This document shows, piece after piece, positions 30,231 through 37,870 of a stretch of DNA of 64,000 nucleotides. Source of the stretch: CAVTSA01 sp963737225 (GTDB lineage Bacteria > Chloroflexota > Dormibacteria > Dormibacterales > Dormibacteraceae); contig CAVTSA010000002.1 in NCBI GenBank assembly GCA_963737225.1, positions 434,001 to 498,000 on the forward strand, read 5' to 3'. A program made the position numbers and the translations under genes. Positions within the stretch are counted from its first letter, which is position 1. Each line of letters opens with the position of its first letter. The notes under the pieces are model-generated. The model was not told where the DNA came from. It saw only the letters and a program-made list of their open reading frames with translations, and made no database searches.

Positions 30231-30904
30231 CGAGCAGATCCGGAGGTCCCGGACGACCCGCCGGCGCCGGTGTCGTCGCCCTCGGGCGGCGTCTGGTCGA
30301 CGAGCCCCGGCAGCTCCTCGGGGCTCTCGTCGTCAGCGTCGAGATATTCCAGCAGATCCTCGTCGTGCGCCCGCCGGGCGGCATCAACCATGCTGGCCAC
30401 TTCCTGTGTGCGCTCCTCGCTCCACTCCAGGCTGTGCGCAAGCTCCTCGATGGTGGCCTCGCGGCCGTGGTCTCGCCGGAACAGGAACGCCGCGCGCTCG
30501 AAGGCCTCTGCGGCCGCCACCACCTCCCGGCTCTGCTCCAGCGCGTCGTCTTCTGCGGCCTCGGCCGCGGCCATCTCACTGGCGATGCGATCACGGGCGT
30601 AGGTCTCGAAGTCGCCCACGCCGGTGGTCGCGTAGGCATCGATCGCCGACAGGAGCCCGATCGTCCCTTCCTGGAAGAGGTCGGCGCTGGAGAGCGCTCG
30701 CTCGCCCTCGTGTGTGCGCTCGCGCGCGACAGCCACCACAAGGTCGAGGTGCTGCTCCAGGAGCAGTTCGCGAGCCCCGCGGTCACCCTGGGCAACCCGA
30801 GCCAGCAGATCCCGGCGCTCCGTCACGTCGGGACGCCGGCGGGTCCGCGGGGGAGGTTCTGGCCGCCTCCGGGGAGACGCGGATCGATCGTCGGCGCGAG
30901 TCAT
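30227..30904 (-). CDS. Sigma-70-like protein lacking region 4
   Basis: 225-residue protein with sigma region 2 (LLEQHLDLVVAVARERTHEG ... SADLFQEGTIGLLSAIDAY) and region 3 (FRRDHGREATIEELAHSLEW). Region 2.4, which normally has aromatic residues for -10 melting (FSTYATWWIRQ type), reads FETYARDRIASEM here. Region 4 is absent: the last 55 residues are an acidic, Gly/Ser-rich tail. It may bind core RNA polymerase without normal promoter recognition, or act as a decoy. TAGAAT lies 8 nt before ATG 30904 (leaderless). It is first in the gcv operon, overlapping gcvT by 4 bp. Confidence 0.75.
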   Translation of the reverse strand: MTRADDRSASPRRRPEPPPRTRRRPDVTERRDLLARVAQGDRGARELLLEQHLDLVVAVARERTHEGERALSSADLFQEGTIGLLSAIDAYATTGVGDFETYARDRIASEMAAAEAAEDDALEQSREVVAAAEAFERAAFLFRRDHGREATIEELAHSLEWSEERTQEVASMVDAARRAHDEDLLEYLDADDESPEELPGLVDQTPPEGDDTGAGGSSGTSGSAR

Positions 30905-30912
30905 CCGCAGGC

Positions 30913-30940
30913 ATTCTACGTGCCCGGCCGACCGTATACT
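30913..30940. promoter_or_regulatory. Divergent leaderless promoter pair (sigma-like gene / CPBP gene)
   Basis: Minus-strand -10 TAGAAT (30918-30913), 8 nt before ATG 30904. Plus-strand -10 TATACT (30935-30940), 6 nt before GTG 30947. The two -10 boxes are 16 bp apart and the start codons 42 bp apart, so the two polymerases must compete for the same DNA. Confidence 0.6.
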
Positions 30941-30946
30941 CCGCGC

Positions 30947-32011
30947 GTGCCGGAGTTCGCCACGGCGCTCGAGCCGGCTCCGGTCACGCTGATCACGTTG
31001 GGAGAGCTTCTCGGCTTCCTCCCGCTGCCGCTGGTCCTGCTGGCCAACCTCGCGGCGCTCGGGAAGGGGCCTCGAGACCGGCCTGGGTGGTACTGGCTGA
31101 CGCTGGCCGCGGTGGGCGCGGGCGTGGTGCTGGTAGGCGCCGCGACGGTGCCCAGCGCAGCCGGCTACGGTGTCGGCTACGTGGTCGGGGGTCTGGCCAT
31201 GGCCGGCCTCGCCCTGGCGCCGGCCCGCCGCCTGGCGGCCCGAATCCTCCCGATCGATCCCAGCAGCCCGCTGGATGCAACCGCCCTGGGCTTCACCCTC
31301 GTCGTCGCGTGCAGCCAGTTGGGGCTCCAGGCGTCGACCAACGTCCTCGCCACCGTTGCCTCCGGCGCCCCCGAGACACCTCTGGACCAGGTGGTGACCG
31401 AGCTGCCGTTCCTTCTCGGCGCGTTGCTTGGAGTCGGCCTCGGAACGCGGCGCCGACCGCAGGCTGTCCTGGATCGCCTTGGTCTCACCGTGCCGCGGGC
31501 CTGGCAGATCCTGCTGGGCGTCGCTTGCGCCGGCGCCTTCTACGCCTTCGGGCTCGGCGCCGAGGCGCTCCAGCGGTGGCTGACCCCCGAGGTCGCCGCA
31601 CAGGTCGGCTCCGCAACCGGCCGGCTCTACCAGGGCATCGACACTCCGCTCGGCATCCTGACCATCGCGCTGGTCCCGGCGATCTGCGAAGAGACCCTTT
31701 TCCGGGGCGCGCTTCAGCCGCGGCTCGGGCTGGTCTGGACGGCGATCACGTTCGCGCTGCTGCACACGCAGTACGGCCTTTCCATCGACGAGGCAGCGGT
31801 GCTCGTCCTCGCCTTCGGGCTGGGCATCCTGCGGCGCGTCACGAACACGACCACCTCGATGCTGTGCCACGCGATCTACAACGCGATCACGGCCGTGCAG
31901 TTCGCCGCGGTCCTGGCCGGACCCGGGCTGGCGCTCGAGGGGGTGGCCGTGGTCGGCCTTGCGGTCTGGTTTACCGCCTCACGTCGTGGGGCGCGGCCAC
32001 CTGCTCTCTGA
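30947..32011 (+). CDS. CPBP-family intramembrane metalloprotease
   Basis: Type-II CAAX prenyl endopeptidase-like (Rce1/Abi) protein of about 354 residues with roughly eight to ten hydrophobic segments. Catalytic motifs in the last 150 residues: EETLFRGAL (EExxxR), FALLHTQYG (FxxxH) and CHAIYNAITA (His motif). Bacterial members process peptides or regulators in the membrane. GTG 30947 is set by the TATACT box 6 nt upstream; longer open frame upstream overlaps the divergent sigma-like gene. ParS site 3 follows the stop. Confidence 0.9.
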   Translation: MPEFATALEPAPVTLITLGELLGFLPLPLVLLANLAALGKGPRDRPGWYWLTLAAVGAGVVLVGAATVPSAAGYGVGYVVGGLAMAGLALAPARRLAARILPIDPSSPLDATALGFTLVVACSQLGLQASTNVLATVASGAPETPLDQVVTELPFLLGALLGVGLGTRRRPQAVLDRLGLTVPRAWQILLGVACAGAFYAFGLGAEALQRWLTPEVAAQVGSATGRLYQGIDTPLGILTIALVPAICEETLFRGALQPRLGLVWTAITFALLHTQYGLSIDEAAVLVLAFGLGILRRVTNTTTSMLCHAIYNAITAVQFAAVLAGPGLALEGVAVVGLAVWFTASRRGARPPAL

Positions 32012-32018
32012 GATCCGA

Positions 32019-32034
32019 TGTTTCACGTGAAACA
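32019..32034. other. parS site 3
   Basis: Exact TGTTTCACGTGAAACA, 8 bp after the CPBP stop and 265 bp before parA, so it is close enough to influence parAB transcription through ParB. Confidence 0.95.
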
Positions 32035-32298
32035 TGGGCGGCGGCAACGGCGGTCCGCGACGACGGCTTGATCGCGGCCTTAACGACCCCCCTTGTGCCC
32101 CCGCACCTGACCCGTCATGGTTCCAGGCATGCAGGGTCTGGAGACGCCGGTTGCACGCGTGACTGGTAGGCTTGTGCCCGCTGGCCGCCTCCCAAGTCGC
32201 CCTAGATCGTGGGGAGTTTCCACAGATTGGGTACAAGATGTTGATATCTGCCAACGCGGAGCGGGAAGCCGACCGCAGCCTCCACCAGCGCCGACGCG
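32035..32298. other. parAB upstream region
   Basis: Gap of 264 bp with no gene I can support. It holds a DnaA-box-like GTTTCCACA (32216-32224, 8 of 9 to TTWTNCACA) and the weak AT-richer stretch GATGTTGATATC just before parA. A clear -35/-10 pair for parA was not found. Confidence 0.4.
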
Positions 32299-33114
32299 AT
32301 GCCGGGTAGCTCCAACCATCACGCCCCGGTCCTGGCGGTGGTGAACCAGAAGGGTGGCGTGGGGAAGACCACGACCGTCATCAACGCCGGAGCGGCGATC
32401 GCGGACCGTGGCCACCGGGTGGTGGTGATCGACCTCGATCCCCAGGGCAACGCCACCAGCGGTCTCGGCATCGACCCCGGACGCGAGCGTCCCGGCGTCT
32501 ACGACGTGCTGTTCGGCGGGTCGTCGTTGGCCGAGGTCCTGGTCGAGTCGTCCAATCCCGGGCTCCGTGTCGCCCCGTCACACCGGGGGCTGGCCGGGGC
32601 CGAGGTCGAGCTCATCGGCGAACGGCGGAGGGAATCACGCCTGCGGGACGCTTTGTCCTCGCTCCCGGACGACGTGGAGCTGGTGTTGCTCGACTGCCCC
32701 CCGTCGCTCGGACTCCTCACGCTCAACGCGATCACCGCTGCCGATCTGATGCTGGTCCCGCTCCAGGCCGAGTATTTCGCGCTCGAGGGCCTGTCCCACC
32801 TGCTGGAAACACAGCAGCTGGTGCGTACGCATCTGAATCCGGGCCTGGGGCTCGGGGGGATCCTGCTCACCCAGTTCGACTCGAGGACCACCCTGGCGTG
32901 GGAGGTACTCCAGGAGGTCCGTCGGGCCTACCCGGACCGGGTCCTTCGCACGTTGATCCCCCGCAACGTGCGGCTGGGCGAGGCCCCGAGTCACGGACTG
33001 CCGGTCACCCGCTACGACCCCTCCTGCCGGGGGGCCGTGGCCTACCGCGAGCTGGCCGACGAGTTGCTCGGTCGGCTCCAGCTGCGCGCGCCGATGAAGG
33101 AGTCCGCGTCGTGA
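32299..33114 (+). CDS. parA: Chromosome partitioning ATPase ParA (Soj)
   Basis: Walker-type partition ATPase, 271 residues. Deviant Walker A NQKGGVGKTTTVINAG (with the signature Lys), Walker A' DLDPQGNATSGLG, Walker B VLLDCPPSLGLLTLNA. It drives segregation of ParB-parS complexes on the nucleoid. ATG 32299 with a weak ribosome site. Overlaps parB by 4 bp (GTGA). Close to dnaA, as usual in chromosomal par loci, but with rpmH-yidC genes in between. Confidence 0.97.
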   Translation: MPGSSNHHAPVLAVVNQKGGVGKTTTVINAGAAIADRGHRVVVIDLDPQGNATSGLGIDPGRERPGVYDVLFGGSSLAEVLVESSNPGLRVAPSHRGLAGAEVELIGERRRESRLRDALSSLPDDVELVLLDCPPSLGLLTLNAITAADLMLVPLQAEYFALEGLSHLLETQQLVRTHLNPGLGLGGILLTQFDSRTTLAWEVLQEVRRAYPDRVLRTLIPRNVRLGEAPSHGLPVTRYDPSCRGAVAYRELADELLGRLQLRAPMKESAS

Positions 33115-34055
33115 GCCCCTCGTCCACTCGAACGCGCCTGGGCCGTGGCCTGCAAGCGCTGATTCCGACCTCACCCGAGGGCGCCGCCGAGCTGGAGTCC
33201 GGATTCCCGCAGTGGGTGTCGATCGACGAGATTCGACCATCCGCCGAGCAGTCGCGCCGCCATTTCGCCGCCGAGCCTCTGCGGGAGCTTGCCGAGTCCA
33301 TCCGTGCCCACGGTCTGCTCCAACCTCTGCTGGTCCGGCGCGTCCACGACGGCTTCGAGCTGATCGCCGGAGAGCGCCGCTGGCGGGCGGCGCGGGAGGC
33401 CGGCCTGACACGGGTGCCGGCCATTGTGCGGGGCTCGGTCGTGGACGAGGAGAGCCGGGTGCTGGGGTTGATCGAGAACCTGCAGCGCGAGGACCTCGAT
33501 CCGATCGAGGAGGCTCGTGGCATCGAGCGCCTGGTGACCACCTTCGGCCTCACCCACGAGGATGCGGCGAGCAGGCTCGGAAAGACCCGGGTCGCGGTCA
33601 CCAACGCCCTGCGACTGCTCTCGGGGACACCTGCGGTCGTCTCGGCAACGGCCTCATCGGCGATCTCGGCCGGCCACGCGAGGGCCCTGATCGGCCTGCC
33701 CAGCGCCGACGACCAGGAGTACGGCCTCAAGATCGTGCTCGCCAAGAGACTTTCGGTCCGCCAGACCGAGCGGTGGGTCCGCGACTTCGTCACCGCGCGC
33801 GCTGCCAGGCCCCGCCAGCAGCGGGCCGACCCGTTGCGGGAGACCCGCGACCGGTTACGGGCCAGGTACGGGGACAGCGCACAGATCACCGGGTCAGGGG
33901 TGCAGGGGCATATCCGGGTTCGCTACGAGACGCCCGAGGAACTTCAAGTGCTCCTCTCGCGGCTGCTGGGGGTGACCCAACCCAGGGTAGACGACCGTGA
34001 TGTTTCACGTGAAACATCGGTCCACGACCTGGATCAGGACGCGACGTCCGGTTAA
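33111..34055 (+). CDS. parB: Chromosome partitioning protein ParB (Spo0J)
   Basis: CTP-dependent DNA clamp that loads at parS and recruits ParA/SMC; 314 residues. N-terminal RLGRGLQALIP contacts ParA. The CTP-binding domain has LLQPLLVRR, ELIAGERRWRAAREAG and VLGLIENLQREDLDPIEEA. The helix-turn-helix is FGLTHEDAASRLGKTRVAVT. C-terminal dimer domain present. GTG 33111 in GTGA with parA. The gene itself contains parS site 4 in its last 60 bp, read as DVSRETS. Confidence 0.97.
   Translation: MSPSSTRTRLGRGLQALIPTSPEGAAELESGFPQWVSIDEIRPSAEQSRRHFAAEPLRELAESIRAHGLLQPLLVRRVHDGFELIAGERRWRAAREAGLTRVPAIVRGSVVDEESRVLGLIENLQREDLDPIEEARGIERLVTTFGLTHEDAASRLGKTRVAVTNALRLLSGTPAVVSATASSAISAGHARALIGLPSADDQEYGLKIVLAKRLSVRQTERWVRDFVTARAARPRQQRADPLRETRDRLRARYGDSAQITGSGVQGHIRVRYETPEELQVLLSRLLGVTQPRVDDRDVSRETSVHDLDQDATSG
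34001..34016. other. parS site 4, inside parB
   Basis: Exact TGTTTCACGTGAAACA in the parB coding sequence (codons for the C-terminal linker), with flanking A/T extending the symmetry. ParS in or near parB is common in other phyla. Confidence 0.95.
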
Positions 34056-34067
34056 GGTCTCCGGGGA

Positions 34068-34670
34068 GTGAAGGCGCGAAGGCTCGTCATCGAATTCCTC
34101 GAGGTCATCGGCCTGGCGGCGGTTCTCTTCCTCATCGTCCACTTCGCGGTCACGCCGGTCGTGGTCTCCGGCACCTCCATGTACCCGACCGTGACCAACA
34201 ACGAGTACCTGGTCGCCCTCAGGTTCCCGTATTACGTTCGCAACCCCGGGCGCGGCGACATCGTGATCATGCAGTCCCCCTACAACCCGGACACCGACTT
34301 CATCAAGCGCGTCGTCGGACTCCCGGGCGAGACGATCCTGATCAAAGACGGCACCGTCTACATCAACGGCAAGGTCCTCTGCGAACCCTACCTGCGCCCC
34401 CAGGTGGACGGTGACTGGGCGGTCGACGCCAGCTGGCCGGCCAACGGTAAGCCCTACCACCTGAGCTCCACGCAGTACTTCGTGATGGGAGACAACCGCA
34501 ACGTCTCCGAGGATTCGCGCATCTTCGGCCCGGTACAGCGGACCAGCATCCTGGCTGAGGCGTGGTTGCGTGTCTATCCGATCAGTGCGTTCGGCGGAGT
34601 CGACCCTCAACGGGGCTTCCTGTCGAGTGCGGGAACGCCTTCCGCGGCCGCCTGCGCCCCCGGTGGGTGA
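34068..34670 (+). CDS. lepB: Signal peptidase I, copy 1
   Basis: Membrane Ser/Lys protease that removes signal peptides, 200 residues. One N-terminal membrane anchor (about 8-30). Catalytic Ser in VSGTSMYPT and Lys in DFIKRVVGLPGE; box E FVMGDNRNVSEDSR. GTG 34068 lies 9 nt after TAAGGT (34053-34058), which includes the parB stop; probably leaderless, although GGGGAG abuts the GTG. A second, closely similar gene follows 60 bp downstream. Confidence 0.95.
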   Translation: MKARRLVIEFLEVIGLAAVLFLIVHFAVTPVVVSGTSMYPTVTNNEYLVALRFPYYVRNPGRGDIVIMQSPYNPDTDFIKRVVGLPGETILIKDGTVYINGKVLCEPYLRPQVDGDWAVDASWPANGKPYHLSSTQYFVMGDNRNVSEDSRIFGPVQRTSILAEAWLRVYPISAFGGVDPQRGFLSSAGTPSAAACAPGG

Positions 34671-34730
34671 GGCGCATTCACCGAGATCGGCGGGGCAGCG
34701 TGGTCGCCCCACCCGCTATGGTCATCGACC

Positions 34731-35345
34731 GTGCGCACCCGGGCTCTCTTCATCGAGCTGCTCGAGGTGGTGGCGCTGGCTGCGATCCTCTTCATCGTCA
34801 TTCATCTTGCGATCGAACCCGTCACCGTCTCCGGGCCCTCCATGTACCCGACCGTGGTCACCAACAACTATCTGATCGCGCTCAAGTTCCCCTACTACTT
34901 CCGCAGCCCGCAGCGCGGTGACGTCGTGATCCTGAAATCGCCCTACGACCCGAGCACAGATCTCATCAAGCGGGTCATCGGCCTTCCCGGCGAGACCATC
35001 CTGATCCGGGAGGGCACTGTCTACATCAACGGCAAGGTGCTCTGCGAACCCTATCTACGCCCGGGGGTCGACGGAGCCTGGAATGTGAATGCGAACTGGC
35101 CCGCCGACGGCGTCCCCTACCAGCTGAGCTCGACGCAGTACTTCGTGATGGGTGACAACCGCAACGTCTCCGAGGACTCACGAATCTTCGGGCCCGTCCA
35201 GCGCAGCAGCATCCTGGCCGAGGCTTGGCTCCGCATCTATCCGTTCAACAGCTTCGGCTCGGTAGACCCACAACGCGGCTACCTCACGGGCTCGACCAGC
35301 GCCGCCGCGGCAGGCTGCGGGAGCGCTTTCGCGGGCTCCCCCTGA
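34731..35345 (+). CDS. lepB: Signal peptidase I, copy 2
   Basis: Tandem paralogue of the preceding gene, 204 residues, identical at roughly seven in ten positions by eye. It keeps the Ser (VSGPSMYPT), Lys (DLIKRVIGLPGE) and MGDNRNVSEDSR motifs, with an insertion of one residue after YPTV and a different C-terminal tail rich in Ala/Ser. TATGGT (34717-34722) ends 8 nt before the GTG, giving it its own probable leaderless promoter. Differential control or substrate choice is likely; both look active. Confidence 0.95.
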   Translation: MRTRALFIELLEVVALAAILFIVIHLAIEPVTVSGPSMYPTVVTNNYLIALKFPYYFRSPQRGDVVILKSPYDPSTDLIKRVIGLPGETILIREGTVYINGKVLCEPYLRPGVDGAWNVNANWPADGVPYQLSSTQYFVMGDNRNVSEDSRIFGPVQRSSILAEAWLRIYPFNSFGSVDPQRGYLTGSTSAAAAGCGSAFAGSP

Positions 35346-35421
35346 GTCGGCAAGCCACCAACCATCACCACCACGAGCTCCGCCGACCCCGACGGCCACC
35401 CGGGCGACGCCGCACTCCGCC

Positions 35422-36699
35422 TCAGCTCGCGATCGCGTTCCGGAACGGTGCCTCGCTCGGGAACGGCCCGATCACCGCAGCCTGGAGGGGGCCACCCAGG
35501 ATCTGCTGCGCCACCCGCCGCAGGTCTTCTGCCGTGACCGCGTCGACCCGAGCGATGACCTCGTCGACGGACAGCGTGCGCTCGGTGAGGAGGACCTGCT
35601 GGCAGAGCCAGCTGGCGAGCGCGTTGGTGCCCTCCAGACCGAGCCGCAGCCGCCCCTTCACGAATTCCCTGGCCTTGGTCAGTTCCTCCTCGGGAACCAG
35701 CTGACTCGTCATCCTCCGCAGCTCGGCCACGGTGGCGGTCACCGCTTCCTCAGCCTTTGACGGGTCGACCCCCATATAGACGCCGAAGTAGCCCGCGTCC
35801 CGATGCTTCTGCGTGTACGCGTGGACGTCGTAGGCAAGCCCTCGCTGCTCGCGGATCTCGAGGAACAGCCGCGACGACATCCCCTCGCCCAGCACCGTCG
35901 TGATCAGGTCCAGCACGTACCGGTCGGGGTCGAGGTAGGAGAGCCCCCGTGCGCCCAAGCACACGTGCGCCTGCTCGGTGTCCTTCTGCAGCACGCGAAT
36001 GTTCGCGGTCGTAAGGGGAGTGGGGCGGTTCTGGTGGTTCAGGGGCGCGCCGGTTCCCGGCAGCGACACATGCCGGCCGATCATCCGCAGCACGTCGTCC
36101 GGGTCGATCCCGCCGGCGACGCCGGCCACCAGGTTGCGCGGACGGTAGTGCGCCGCCAGGTACTCCACCAGGTCGTCCCGCGTGACGCCGGACACCGAGT
36201 CGACGGTGCCGATGATATCGCGGCCGAGCGGGTGGCCGGGCCACATCACCTCTTCGAAGATGCTGTGGACGTAGTCCTGGGGTTGATCCAGGTACATCTT
36301 GAGCTCTTCCAGGATGACCATCCGTTCGCGCTCGACGTCTGCCGGGGCCAGCCGCGAGTCGGACACGATGTCCCCGAGCACGTCGATCGCGAGCTCCAGG
36401 CGGTCGGCCGGGACGCGCGCCCAGTAGACGGTGACCTCCTTGTCGGTGGACGCGTTCATGACTCCGCCGACGCCCTCGATCGCTTCCGCGATCGCTTTCG
36501 AGTTCGGACGCCGCCGCGTGCCTTTGAAGGCGAGGTGCTCGATGAAGTGGGAGATCCCACCGATGCGGTCCTCCTCGAACCGCGACCCGACACCGAACAT
36601 GAAAACCACGCTGGCGGATGCCCGCGCTGGAAGAGGAGCGGTGAGGAGGCGGGCCCCCCCGGGCAGTTCGTGCAGCATCTGATCACCGGCGAGGGTCAT
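35422..36699 (-). CDS. M16-family zinc peptidase
   Basis: Insulinase/processing-peptidase family protein of 425 residues. The Zn motif is inverted HxxEH in GISHFIEHLAFKGT, with the distal Glu in EVMWPGHPLGRDIIG region (E about 75 residues on). C-terminal half has the non-catalytic M16 domain, including REQRGLAYDVHAY. Proteins of this type process peptides, often next to polynucleotide phosphorylase; here no such neighbour. TATACT lies 9 nt before the ATG. Confidence 0.93.
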   Translation of the reverse strand: MTLAGDQMLHELPGGARLLTAPLPARASASVVFMFGVGSRFEEDRIGGISHFIEHLAFKGTRRRPNSKAIAEAIEGVGGVMNASTDKEVTVYWARVPADRLELAIDVLGDIVSDSRLAPADVERERMVILEELKMYLDQPQDYVHSIFEEVMWPGHPLGRDIIGTVDSVSGVTRDDLVEYLAAHYRPRNLVAGVAGGIDPDDVLRMIGRHVSLPGTGAPLNHQNRPTPLTTANIRVLQKDTEQAHVCLGARGLSYLDPDRYVLDLITTVLGEGMSSRLFLEIREQRGLAYDVHAYTQKHRDAGYFGVYMGVDPSKAEEAVTATVAELRRMTSQLVPEEELTKAREFVKGRLRLGLEGTNALASWLCQQVLLTERTLSVDEVIARVDAVTAEDLRRVAQQILGGPLQAAVIGPFPSEAPFRNAIAS

Positions 36700-36708
36700 A
36701 AGGGGCGA

Positions 36709-36714
36709 GTATAG
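36709..36714 (-). promoter_or_regulatory. -10 box of the M16 peptidase gene
   Basis: TATACT on the minus strand, 9 nt before ATG 36699, no Shine-Dalgarno between: leaderless arrangement. Confidence 0.6.
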
Positions 36715-36783
36715 GACGCGCCCGGTGGGGTGCCCGAACCGGCGACGAAGACCGCCGGAGCTTCGCGCAGGCCGCCGACCGGG

Positions 36784-37098
36784 TCAGCGGAGAAGGCGGG
36801 CGGCGCGGTCCAGCAGTGCCTGGGTAACGTCCGGCGGAAGTCCGTCCTCGACCGAGTCCAGTGCCTCCTGGAGGAGCCTCGACGCCTCACCGGCGCTGGG
36901 TCCCTCATCCGGGCTCAGGGCCAGCCGCGCGCTCCGGATCGAGGCGGCGATGGCGCTCGGCGTCACCGACCCGAGGTCGGCGTCTCCGGCCGCCGCCTCG
37001 ACGAGCCGGATCGCGGCCCGAACCCGAGCCCGGGCGGTCGAGACCGACGACGACCCGCTCCCGGCTACCGAGGCGGGGACGCGGACCCGATTCGCCAT
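36784..37098 (-). CDS. Hypothetical protein downstream of jag, 104 aa
   Basis: Ala/Ser/Arg-rich helical protein (MANRVRVPASVAGSGSSSVS start), no recognised motif. It follows jag by 25 bp on the same strand and ends before the M16 promoter, so it is probably the last gene of the rpmH-rnpA-yidD-yidC-jag unit. Low-complexity composition makes it a less certain gene. Confidence 0.5.
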   Translation of the reverse strand: MANRVRVPASVAGSGSSSVSTARARVRAAIRLVEAAAGDADLGSVTPSAIAASIRSARLALSPDEGPSAGEASRLLQEALDSVEDGLPPDVTQALLDRAARLLR

Positions 37099-37123
37099 AC
37101 GGGAGCGGGGATATCCGCGCTCG

Positions 37124-37870
37124 TCACTCGTCCCGCGTCGCCGGCGAGACGACCACCCGCCGATCCGGCTCCTCGCCGATGGAACCCGTCGTCACCGCCG
37201 GGTCGTCCTGCAGGGCGAGGTGGATGGCCCGGCGCTCGAAGGGCTGCATGGCGTCGAGCGTAATCGGGTCGCCCGTCACCTTGACCTGCATCGCCGCCCG
37301 CTCCGCGATCTCCCGGACGGTATTCTCGCGCCGCTGGCGGTATTTCTCGACGTCGACCACGACCCTCCGCTCGGCGGCCACGTGGCGGCTGGCCAGCAGG
37401 TTCGTCATGGTCTGCAGAGCGCGCAGGGTCTCGCCGCGCCAGCCGATCAACATGCCGAGGTCACGTCCCGAGATATCGACCAGGATCGACTCGCCGGTCT
37501 CCTGTGCGCTCACGTCGGCGCGGATCCCCATCCGCTCGAGGAGCTGACGCACGAGGATGCGTACGGTCTCGGCATCGCCGGTGGTCGGGGTGCCGCCGGT
37601 ACCCGCGGTCGACGGGGCGACGGAGGGCGCGCGCGCGCCGGTGGGACGGGCGGCGGGAGCCGGCCCGGCGGCCAGGGGTCGCCGTGGGACCCGGGCCGGG
37701 GCGGGGGCCTCCTTCGGCTGCGGTTCGAGCAGGACGACCTGCACCCGCGCCTCGTCCGCCGTTTCCTTCAACACCTTCACGTCCACGTTGCGCCGGCTCT
37801 CTCCGAGCACCACCAGCGCGGCGTCGACGGCCTCATCGACCGTCCTTCCCTCTCCCTCTGCGGATCTCAT
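37124..37870 (-). CDS. jag: RNA-binding protein KhpB/Jag (SpoIIIJ-associated)
   Basis: RNA-binding partner of KhpA, 248 residues. An N-terminal Jag_N domain (GRTVDEAVDAALVVLGESRR) is joined by a Pro/Ala linker to KH-type (LGMLIGWRGETLRALQTMTN, with GxxG as GWRG) and R3H domains (AIHLALQDDPAVTTGS). Role in cell-envelope and division-related RNA control in Gram-positive bacteria. ATG overlaps the yidC stop (ATGA). Confidence 0.93.
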   Translation of the reverse strand: MRSAEGEGRTVDEAVDAALVVLGESRRNVDVKVLKETADEARVQVVLLEPQPKEAPAPARVPRRPLAAGPAPAARPTGARAPSVAPSTAGTGGTPTTGDAETVRILVRQLLERMGIRADVSAQETGESILVDISGRDLGMLIGWRGETLRALQTMTNLLASRHVAAERRVVVDVEKYRQRRENTVREIAERAAMQVKVTGDPITLDAMQPFERRAIHLALQDDPAVTTGSIGEEPDRRVVVSPATRDE

